5,095 bases of DNA from positions 1 to 5,095 of the forward strand of contig JBFJJV010000179.1 in NCBI GenBank assembly GCA_041635265.1, given 5' to 3'. Positions 1 through 5,095 of the stretch are shown piece by piece. Both the position numbers and the translations under genes were made by a program. Numbering within the stretch: position 1 is the stretch's first letter; each line of letters starts with the position of its first letter. The DNA is from Panacagrimonas sp041635265. GTDB taxonomy: Bacteria > Pseudomonadota > Gammaproteobacteria > Nevskiales > Nevskiaceae. The notes under the pieces are model-generated. The model was not told where the DNA came from and searched no databases. It saw only the letters and a program-made list of their open reading frames with translations.

Positions 1-11
1 CTTCGAATGAC

Positions 12-16
12 GAGGT
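12..16 (+). promoter_or_regulatory. Ribosome binding site of intI
   Basis: GAGGT lies seven bases before the ATG at 23, a good Shine-Dalgarno match and spacing. It supports the 23 start even though this gives the integrase a longer N-terminus than IntI1. The integrase promoter, any LexA box and attI would lie further left, beyond the window. Confidence 0.6.
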
Positions 17-22
17 CTGCAG

Positions 23-1114
23 ATGGGTACAAAAGCGACATCATCCCTGCATGCGCCTGATTCTGTACCGGTTTCCTCCGCTAGCAAGGCGGGCTCGCCA
101 GAGGCTGATGCCTCGGACCCGGCAGCGCTGCCGCCTCATCGTCTTCGGGCGCCGCCCAAGAAATTGCTCGACCAGGTGCGTCATCGTATTCGCGTAAAAC
201 ACTACAGTCGCCGCACCGAGATTGCGTATGTCGACTGGATTAAACGCTTTATCCTTTTTAATGACAAGCGCCACCCGCGCGATATGGGTCGCTCCGAGCT
301 CGAGGCCTTTCTGTCTCATCTGGCAGTTGCGCGTGATGTCGCGGCCAGCACGCAGAATCAGGCTTTGGCTGCGCTGCTGTTTTTATACAAAGAGGTATTG
401 GCGCTTGAAGTCCCCTGGCTCACTGACGTCACTCGCGCCAAAAAGCCTTCTCGCCTGCCCACGGTATTGAAGCCTGCCGAGGTGCAGGAGCTGCTGGAGC
501 ATATGTCCGGGGACGCCGCTCTGGTCGCTCGCTTTCTATATGGCACCGGCACCCGTCTGCTGGAGGCCTTGCGCTTGCGGGTCAAGGATGTGGACCTGGA
601 GCGACGCGAGATCATCGTGCGTGACGGCAAGGGCGGCAGGGACCGCATCACGGTTTTGCCGGAACGCTTGGTCGCAGCTTTGCGTTTGCATCTTGCTGCC
701 CGGCGCAATGTGCACGATCAGGACCAGAGCGCTGGCCGGGTCGATGTCTGGCTGCCGGGGGCCTTGTCGGTCAAGTATCCAAATGCGAGCAAGGAATGGG
801 GCTGGCAGTATGTATTTGCAGCGCGCTCGCTGTCGACCGATCCGGTCTCCGGTGCAGTGCGGCGTCATCATCTGAGCGAGAAGCTGATCCAACGCCACTT
901 CAAACAGGCGCTGCGCGATGCGCAGATTCACAAGCCGGCCTCTCCGCATACCCTGAGACATTCCTTTGCCACGCATCTGCTGGAGGCCGGTTATGACATT
1001 CGCACGGTGCAGGAATTACTCGGTCACAGTGACGTCAGCACGACGATGATCTACACCCATGTCCTGAATCGCGGCGGCCGCGGTGTCCGCAGCCCGCTGG
1101 ATCAGCTGCGTTAA
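23..1114 (+). CDS. intI: Integron integrase IntI (tyrosine recombinase), intact
   Basis: This is a site-specific tyrosine recombinase of the integron integrase family, which inserts and excises gene cassettes by recombining attC with attI sites. The N-terminal SAM-like DNA-binding domain spans about residues 46-135 and includes HYSRRTEIAYVDWIKRF. The catalytic domain spans about 150-350. The catalytic set is complete: R178 (in GTGTRLLEALRL), K203 (GKGGRDR), H309 and R312 (SPHTLRHSFATHLL), H335 (LLGHSDVSTT) and nucleophile Y344 (TMIYTHVLNRGG). The IntI-specific insertion that separates this family from XerC/D is present at about residues 245-266, with ALSVKYPNA followed by EWGWQYVFAA. The protein has 363 residues against 337 for IntI1. 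The difference is mostly an Ala/Ser/Pro-rich N-terminal leader of about 45 residues with no other in-frame ATG before the core. The start is supported by GAGGT upstream. No frameshift or internal stop is seen, so the gene looks functional. It runs in the same direction as ppc, 170 bp ahead of it. By the usual integron layout, attI and cassettes should lie upstream of its 5' end, left of the window. Confidence 0.95.
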   Translation: MGTKATSSLHAPDSVPVSSASKAGSPEADASDPAALPPHRLRAPPKKLLDQVRHRIRVKHYSRRTEIAYVDWIKRFILFNDKRHPRDMGRSELEAFLSHLAVARDVAASTQNQALAALLFLYKEVLALEVPWLTDVTRAKKPSRLPTVLKPAEVQELLEHMSGDAALVARFLYGTGTRLLEALRLRVKDVDLERREIIVRDGKGGRDRITVLPERLVAALRLHLAARRNVHDQDQSAGRVDVWLPGALSVKYPNASKEWGWQYVFAARSLSTDPVSGAVRRHHLSEKLIQRHFKQALRDAQIHKPASPHTLRHSFATHLLEAGYDIRTVQELLGHSDVSTTMIYTHVLNRGGRGVRSPLDQLR

Positions 1115-1139
1115 TCTATGCGCGCTTTCTGCGCCTGTG

Positions 1140-1159
1140 CCGCATGGATGGGTTTGCGG
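1140..1159 (+). other. Weak hairpin downstream of intI
   Basis: CCGCA (1140-1144) pairs with TGCGG (1155-1159) around a ten-base loop. A second small GCGC-TTTCT-GCGC hairpin sits at 1122-1134. Neither is followed by a T tract, so neither is a convincing intrinsic terminator. Read-through from intI toward ppc cannot be excluded. The arms also do not match attC core sites (GTTRRRY / RYYYAAC). Confidence 0.25.
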
Positions 1160-1175
1160 TGAGGAATAGATCGCT

Positions 1176-1200
1176 AAACAGATAAATAATAAATGTAGAA
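1176..1200 (+). promoter_or_regulatory. AT-rich tract, possible ppc promoter region
   Basis: An AT-rich stretch interrupts otherwise GC-rich sequence about 85-110 bp before ppc. AATAAT at 1185-1190 is a five-of-six match to a -10 hexamer. No good -35 hexamer sits 16-18 bp before it; the nearest TTG-containing hexamer, TTGCGG at 1154-1159, is too far away. The call therefore rests mainly on base composition and location, and the promoter could equally lie elsewhere in the gap. Confidence 0.25.
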
Positions 1201-1205
1201 CGCCG

Positions 1206-1235
1206 ATTGCATCACATCACATTGCATTGCATTGC
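1206..1235 (+). repeat. Phased 5-bp tandem repeat (ATTGC/ATCAC)
   Basis: Six consecutive 5-bp units read ATTGC, ATCAC, ATCAC, ATTGC, ATTGC, ATTGC. The last three are a perfect tandem, and the two ATCAC units differ from ATTGC at two positions. The array ends 50 bp before the ppc start codon. Short tandem repeats like this can gain or lose units by slippage, which would change spacing in the ppc upstream region; that consequence is inference. Confidence 0.8.
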
Positions 1236-1244
1236 AGCGCAATG
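1230..1244 (+). other. Hairpin at the end of the 5-bp repeat
   Basis: CATTGC (1230-1235) and GCAATG (1239-1244) are perfect reverse complements around an AGC loop. Because ATTGC occurs four times in the preceding repeat, the single GCAAT arm could pair with alternative copies. There is no T tract after it. It may be a leader structure of the ppc transcript or an operator-like palindrome; its function is unknown. Confidence 0.45.
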
Positions 1245-1284
1245 ATCCCGCCGCATACGGCACCTGCCCTGCCTTTAAAAAAAC

Positions 1285-4008
1285 ATGAATAGCCTGCCGA
1301 ACCAGCCCGACTCAGAGCGCGAAAGCGCGGATGCCCCCTTGCGCGAGAACGTGCGCCGTTTGGGAGCAACCGTGGGCGAGGTTCTCAAAGAACAGGGCGG
1401 TACGGCTTTTTTTGATCAGGTTGAGGCGCTGCGCCGTGCTGCCGTGCAGCGCCGCGAAGCGGATACCTCCCTGGATCAACTGGCCGAGCTGCTCGGCGGC
1501 ATCGCGGTGCCGCAGGCCGAGGCCCTCACCCACGCCTTCTCCACTTATTTTCAGGTGGTGAATATTGCCGAGCGCGTGCATCGCATCCGGCGGCGGCGCG
1601 ACTATCAGCGCCAAAGCGCGAGCAAGCCGCAGCCGGACAGCCTGCTCGACACCTTGCGCCGCCTCAAGGCTTCCGGCGTGAGCCTCAGGGAATTGATGCT
1701 GTGGCTGGGGCGGCTCGATGTGGAGCCGGTGTTCACGGCCCATCCCACCGAAGCGGTGCGGCGCTCGATTCTGGAAAAAGAGCAGGAAATCGTGCGCTGC
1801 CTGGTCAATGAATTTGATCCGACGCTGACACCGGCAGAACACCGGGCGGATTGGGGACGCTTGCGCATGGCGCTGACCGCCGCCTGGCAGACCAGCGAAA
1901 CGGCGACGATGAAACCCAGCGTGCACGATGAGGTCGAGCATGTCGGCTTTTATCTGGCCGGGCCGATCTACAACATCGTTCCGGTTTTTTACGAAGCGCT
2001 GGAGCACGCGGTGCAGGAGACTTACGGCAGCGAAATCACGATGCCGCGCATCCTGCGCTTTGCCTCCTGGGTCGGCGGCGACATGGACGGCAATCCGGCC
2101 GTGGGCGCCGACACCATTCGCGCGGCGATGCGCGCCCAGCGTGCACAGGTGCTGGATCGCTACGTTGAAGAAGTGGGCGGGCTGGCCCGATTGCTGTCGC
2201 AGACCCGCGATCGCGTGGATGTCCCGGCCGAGCTGATGCGGCGTATCGAACACTATCGTACGCTGCTGCCGCAGGCCGCCGCAGCGATCCGGCCGCGGCA
2301 TGCGGACATGCCCTACCGGGTGTTTCTGAGTCTGGTTCGCGCACGCCTGCGCGCCATTCTGCGCGAGACCGAGGGAGCCTACGCCAACGCCGACGAGTTT
2401 CGCGCCGACATCCAACTGGTGTCCGACAGCCTGCTCGCGGGCAAGGGGCTCAATGCCGGCTGGTTTGCAGTGCGTCGCCTCGGCTGGCGGGCGCGCAGCT
2501 TTGGCTTTCATCTGGCCCGGCTCGATTGCCGACAGGACTCCCGTGTGCACGCCGAGGCCATCGCCGCATTGATCGGCGATGCCGAATGGGCAGGCCTGGA
2601 CGCCAAAACCCAAAGCGAGCGTATCGGCCCCTATGCGGGTCAGGAGCGCACCTTCGAGAAAAGCACGGATGCCACCGTCGTCCGCTGCTGCGATGTATTT
2701 TCCGCTCTGGCCCAGGCCCTGCAAGATTACGGCCGGGATGCCGTGGGCATCTACATCATCAGCATGGCCAAGCGCGCGGCCGACGTGCTGTCGGTGCTGG
2801 CGCTGGCACGTCATGGCGGCCTGAGCGATGCCGAGGGTCATGTGCCGCTGGATATCGCGCCCCTGTTCGAGACGATCGATGATCTGGCCGCGGGGCCGGA
2901 AACTTTGCGCGCCCTGCTCTCTGACCCGGTGTATCAACGCCATGTGCGCGCGCGCGGCAATCGGCAGATTGTGATGCTCGGCTATTCCGACAGTTCCAAG
3001 GACGGCGGAACAGTGGCTTCGCGTTGGTCCCTGCAACGCGCCCAGGTCGAACTGCTCGAGGTGGCGCAGTCACTGGGCATCCAGCTCAGTTTTTTCCACG
3101 GTCGTGGCGGCTCGGCCAGCCGTGGCGGCGGCAAGATCGGACCGGCCCTGATGTCCAGTCCGCGCGGATCGGTGGCAGGCTGCCTGCGCGTGACCGAGCA
3201 GGGCGAAGTCATTCATCGCAAATACGCCATCCGCGCCCTCGCCCTGCGCAGCCTGGAGCAAATGACCGGCGCCAGCCTGCGCGCCAGTCTGCGTCCGCGT
3301 CTGGCCGAGCCGCGTGAGCCGCTCTGGCGCGCGGACATGGTCACGCTGTCGGATCAGAGTCGAGCGGCCTATCGCGAGCTGGTCGATGCGCCCGGTTTCG
3401 TCGATTACTTTCGTAGCGCCACACCGATCGATGTGATCGAGAGCATGACGCTAGGCTCGCGGCCTTCGCGTCGCGGCAGCATGCAGGGCGTGGAGTCCCT
3501 GCGCGCGATACCCTGGGTCTTTGCCTGGACTCAGTGCCGCGCCATTCTCACCTCCTGGTACGGCCTGGGCAGCGCGCTCGAACAATTTGCGTCCACGCCA
3601 GGCGGCGAGCGCCAGCTCATGGAGATGGCCGAGGACTGGGCCTTTTTCCGCGTCATGCTGGACGACGTCGACATGGTGCTGGCCAAATGTGATCTACAGA
3701 TCGCCGAGCGCTATTCGCTGCTGGCCGGTCCCGAGCTGCACGCTTATTTTTTCCCGATGATTCATGCCGAGTTCGAGCGCACCCGGCACTGGGTGCTCAA
3801 GCTGCGCGGCGAAGATCGCCTGCTCGCCAGCGAACCCCGGCTGGCCAATCTGATCGAGCGGCGCAATCCCTATGTGGATCCGATCAGCCTGATCCAGCTG
3901 GATCTGCTGGCGCGATGGCGCGCCGGCGGCAGCAGCGATCCCACGCTGCTGCGTGCGCTGGTTGCCAGCGTCAACGGCATCGCCCAGGGACTGCAGAACA
4001 CGGGATAA
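1285..4008 (+). CDS. ppc: Phosphoenolpyruvate carboxylase
   Basis: This cytoplasmic enzyme carboxylates phosphoenolpyruvate with bicarbonate to give oxaloacetate and phosphate, refilling the TCA cycle and feeding the aspartate amino-acid family. At 907 residues it is full length (E. coli 883). Signature one, VFTAHPTEAVRR, carries catalytic H153. ASWVGGDMDGNP is at about 260-271. Signature two, IVMLGYSDSSKDGG, is at 562-575 with K572. The glycine loop FHGRGGSASRGGG is at 604-616 with H605 and R607. GVESLRAIPWVFAWTQ is at 735-750, and the protein ends in the canonical QNTG. Residues equivalent to the E. coli aspartate inhibitor site appear present (R613, K801, R860, N905), so feedback inhibition by aspartate or malate is expected. 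The ATG at 1285 is preceded in frame by TAA at 1276-1278, which rules out an upstream start, and the N-terminus (APLRENVRRLGATVG) fits the family. No Shine-Dalgarno is visible; the start follows a TAAAAAAAC tract. The gene faces the DUF455 gene across 40 bp. Confidence 0.98.
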   Translation: MNSLPNQPDSERESADAPLRENVRRLGATVGEVLKEQGGTAFFDQVEALRRAAVQRREADTSLDQLAELLGGIAVPQAEALTHAFSTYFQVVNIAERVHRIRRRRDYQRQSASKPQPDSLLDTLRRLKASGVSLRELMLWLGRLDVEPVFTAHPTEAVRRSILEKEQEIVRCLVNEFDPTLTPAEHRADWGRLRMALTAAWQTSETATMKPSVHDEVEHVGFYLAGPIYNIVPVFYEALEHAVQETYGSEITMPRILRFASWVGGDMDGNPAVGADTIRAAMRAQRAQVLDRYVEEVGGLARLLSQTRDRVDVPAELMRRIEHYRTLLPQAAAAIRPRHADMPYRVFLSLVRARLRAILRETEGAYANADEFRADIQLVSDSLLAGKGLNAGWFAVRRLGWRARSFGFHLARLDCRQDSRVHAEAIAALIGDAEWAGLDAKTQSERIGPYAGQERTFEKSTDATVVRCCDVFSALAQALQDYGRDAVGIYIISMAKRAADVLSVLALARHGGLSDAEGHVPLDIAPLFETIDDLAAGPETLRALLSDPVYQRHVRARGNRQIVMLGYSDSSKDGGTVASRWSLQRAQVELLEVAQSLGIQLSFFHGRGGSASRGGGKIGPALMSSPRGSVAGCLRVTEQGEVIHRKYAIRALALRSLEQMTGASLRASLRPRLAEPREPLWRADMVTLSDQSRAAYRELVDAPGFVDYFRSATPIDVIESMTLGSRPSRRGSMQGVESLRAIPWVFAWTQCRAILTSWYGLGSALEQFASTPGGERQLMEMAEDWAFFRVMLDDVDMVLAKCDLQIAERYSLLAGPELHAYFFPMIHAEFERTRHWVLKLRGEDRLLASEPRLANLIERRNPYVDPISLIQLDLLARWRAGGSSDPTLLRALVASVNGIAQGLQNTG

Positions 4009-4023
4009 GCCATTCACTCGTCG

Positions 4024-4056
4024 CCGAATCAGCGCGCGCCTTGCGCACTTATTCGG
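4024..4056. terminator. Hairpin between convergent ppc and DUF455 genes, possible bidirectional terminator
   Basis: CCGAAT (4024-4029) pairs with ATTCGG (4051-4056). Inside it AG pairs with CT and GCGC (4034-4037) pairs with GCGC (4043-4046). This makes twelve base pairs with two single mismatches and a five-base loop. It fills most of the 40-bp gap and its right arm runs into the last codons of the DUF455 gene, stop included. On the + strand only TTT follows (4057-4059), and on the - strand no T run follows. Termination would be weak, or the structure may instead protect the mRNA 3' ends. Confidence 0.5.
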
Positions 4057-4858
4057 TTTCCAGTGCAGCGTCACCATCCCCACAGGCATTCCACTCGGCG
4101 GGATCGAAGCCGGCGGCGCTGCGTGCCTCGATATTGAATGGCCCCTGCAAGCGGACACCGTGTTCGCGTATCAGCTGCTGAAACGTGCTGACCGAATCCA
4201 AACCGCGCGCCCTGCACAGATGAGCAAACCATTGTGTGCCGATCGCCACATGACGTACTTCTTCCTGAAGGATGATCTTCAGAAGGTCTGCCGTCTCGAC
4301 ATCGCGCACCTGTTGCAAGCGCAGAATCATTTGCGGCGTGACGTCCAGACCCCGGGCTTCGAGCACACGCGGCACCAGTGCCATGCGCGTCAGCACATCG
4401 TCGGCGGTTTTTTCTGCAGCTTCCCACAGGCCGTTATGGGCGGGGAAATCGCCGTACTGATAGCCCATCTGTCCCAGTCGAGTGGACAGCATCGAGAAGT
4501 GCCGCGCCTCATCCTGCGCCACGCTGAGCCAGTCCGCGTAATAAGGTTCCGGCATGCCGGAAAACCGCAGGGCCGCGTCCAGGGCCAGATTGATGGCATT
4601 GAATTCGATGTGGGCAATGGCGTGAATCAGGGCGGCGCGACCCGCATCCGTACCCAGACCGCGGCGCGGTACTTCACGCGGCGATACCAACACCGGCTTG
4701 TGCGGTCGGCCGGGCGAGAGCTGCTGCGGTCCGAGCAGCGGCTGCGCGGCCAGGGCCGCCAGATCAGGCCTATCAGATCCATTCCCCAGCGCGGCGAGTT
4801 GCGCACATTTGCGCGCCGGATCGGCCTCATGCCAGATCGCCAGCAGATCGGCGCTCAT
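4049..4858 (-). CDS. DUF455-family ferritin-like protein
   Basis: This 269-residue protein matches the conserved but uncharacterised DUF455 family, which has a ferritin-like four-helix fold. A likely di-iron ligand set is visible: E85 in AHIEFNAINLALD, E117 and H120 in AQDEARHFSML, E167 in RVLEARGLD, and E200 and H203 in LQEEVRHVAIG. This is the E / ExxH / E / ExxH pattern of di-iron carboxylate proteins. The substrate or oxidation reaction is not known, so an oxidoreductase or oxygenase role is inference. No signal peptide or membrane segment is seen, so it is probably cytoplasmic. The ATG at 4858 is the only good start: the in-frame stop lies at 4916-4918 and the N-terminus (MSADLLAIWHEADPARKCAQ) looks like the usual family start. 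No clear Shine-Dalgarno precedes it. It lies 52 bp downstream of metZ on the same strand and is probably cotranscribed with it. Confidence 0.88.
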   Translation of the reverse strand: MSADLLAIWHEADPARKCAQLAALGNGSDRPDLAALAAQPLLGPQQLSPGRPHKPVLVSPREVPRRGLGTDAGRAALIHAIAHIEFNAINLALDAALRFSGMPEPYYADWLSVAQDEARHFSMLSTRLGQMGYQYGDFPAHNGLWEAAEKTADDVLTRMALVPRVLEARGLDVTPQMILRLQQVRDVETADLLKIILQEEVRHVAIGTQWFAHLCRARGLDSVSTFQQLIREHGVRLQGPFNIEARSAAGFDPAEWNACGDGDAALETE

Positions 4859-4869
4859 GGTCGGCAGAC

Positions 4870-4900
4870 GCGGCTCAAGCGCAGCGCGCAGCGGCTCAAG
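4870..4900. repeat. 10-bp direct repeat between metZ and the DUF455 gene
   Basis: GCGGCTCAAG occurs at 4870-4879 and again at 4891-4900, a period of 21 bp (about two helical turns). On the - strand this lies just upstream of the DUF455 start. Read in that gene's frame it would encode two similar Leu-Glu-Pro segments, but no ATG, GTG or TTG start lies ahead of them. It could be a tandem operator or simply a small duplication. Confidence 0.5.
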
Positions 4901-4910
4901 TGCCGCCAGC

Positions 4911-5095
4911 TCAATTCAGGCCACGGGCGAGATCCGCCTCGATGTCTTCAATATCTTCCAGCCCCACCGAAATGCGCAGCAAGCTGTCCGTGATACCGGC
5001 AGCTGCTCTGGCTTCAGGCGTTATGCGTCCGTGGGTGGTGGTGGCGGGATGGGTGATCGTGGTGCGCGTGTCCCCCAGATTGGCGGTGATCGAAC
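4911..5095 (-). CDS. metZ: O-succinylhomoserine sulfhydrylase, C-terminal end (partial)
   Basis: The last 60 codons of a PLP-dependent Cys/Met metabolism enzyme are visible. The 5' part lies beyond the right edge, and the TGA stop is at 4911-4913. The segment beginning SITANLGDTRTTITHPATTT is characteristic of MetZ, which makes homocysteine from O-succinylhomoserine and sulfide in methionine biosynthesis. The tail contains LLRISVGLEDIEDIEADLARGL. Its arginine (residue 40 of the visible part) matches the arginine that binds the substrate carboxylate in the related methionine gamma-lyase. Cystathionine gamma-synthase or O-acetylhomoserine sulfhydrylase are relatives, but SITANLGD with HPATTTH favours MetZ. 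The reading frame is open to the window edge. The next gene on the strand, the DUF455 gene, starts 52 bp later. Confidence 0.87.
   Translation of the reverse strand, partial: SITANLGDTRTTITHPATTTHGRITPEARAAAGITDSLLRISVGLEDIEDIEADLARGLN

Noticed and set aside
174..182. Leu in place of the more usual Ser after the catalytic Arg in the integrase (TRLLE)
   Set aside because: As I recall, RLLE occurs in many environmental IntI proteins, and the catalytic residues are unaffected. (Positions here are residue numbers of the protein.)
1110..1116. GTTAATC at the end of intI as a possible attC core site
   Set aside because: It fails the GTTRRRY consensus at the sixth base, and no matching RYYYAAC partner or imperfect palindrome of attC size is found nearby.
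1115..1284. A CRISPR array, tRNA or insertion sequence end in the intI-ppc gap
   Set aside because: The only repeats are 5-bp units without spacers. I see no cloverleaf and no terminal inverted repeats or target-site duplication.
1312..3036. A 574-codon open frame on the - strand, antisense to ppc
   Set aside because: It lies wholly inside the clear ppc gene, and its translation is rich in His, Gln, Arg and Ala with no recognisable domain. Long antisense frames are common opposite GC-rich genes with strong codon bias.
3953..4993. A 346-codon open frame on the + strand
   Set aside because: It overlaps the ppc end, the whole DUF455 gene and the metZ end, all of which have recognisable protein motifs. 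Its own translation shows no family resemblance.

Overview
The window is GC-rich, densely coding bacterial chromosome. It holds three complete genes and one truncated gene. The phosphoenolpyruvate carboxylase and the O-succinylhomoserine sulfhydrylase fragment resemble gammaproteobacterial versions. The carboxylase N-terminus and its central motifs look closest to what I know from Xanthomonadales/Nevskiales-type gammaproteobacteria. That placement is by recognition only, not by alignment.

Layout. Positions 23-1114 (+) encode an intact integron integrase, intI, with the IntI-specific insertion and all tyrosine-recombinase catalytic residues. Positions 1115-1284 are a non-coding gap with an AT-rich stretch, a run of phased 5-bp repeats (ATTGC/ATCAC) and a small hairpin. 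Positions 1285-4008 (+) encode a full-length phosphoenolpyruvate carboxylase, ppc. A 40-bp convergent gap follows, carrying an imperfect 12-bp-stem hairpin (4024-4056) that may separate the two transcription directions. Positions 4049-4858 (-) encode a DUF455-family ferritin-like protein. After 52 bp containing a 10-bp direct repeat, positions 4911-5095 (-) hold the last 60 codons of metZ, cut by the window edge. metZ and the DUF455 gene probably form one leftward transcript.

How they fit together. ppc (anaplerotic oxaloacetate supply) and metZ (methionine biosynthesis) are housekeeping genes with no obvious direct link beyond oxaloacetate feeding the aspartate family. The notable element is the integrase. 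It marks the edge of a sedentary chromosomal integron anchored next to ppc. Because intI normally points away from its attI site and cassette array, those should lie to the left of position 1, outside this window. No attC or attI site is visible inside it. I see no clear new system; the most interesting lead is the integron platform just off the left edge.
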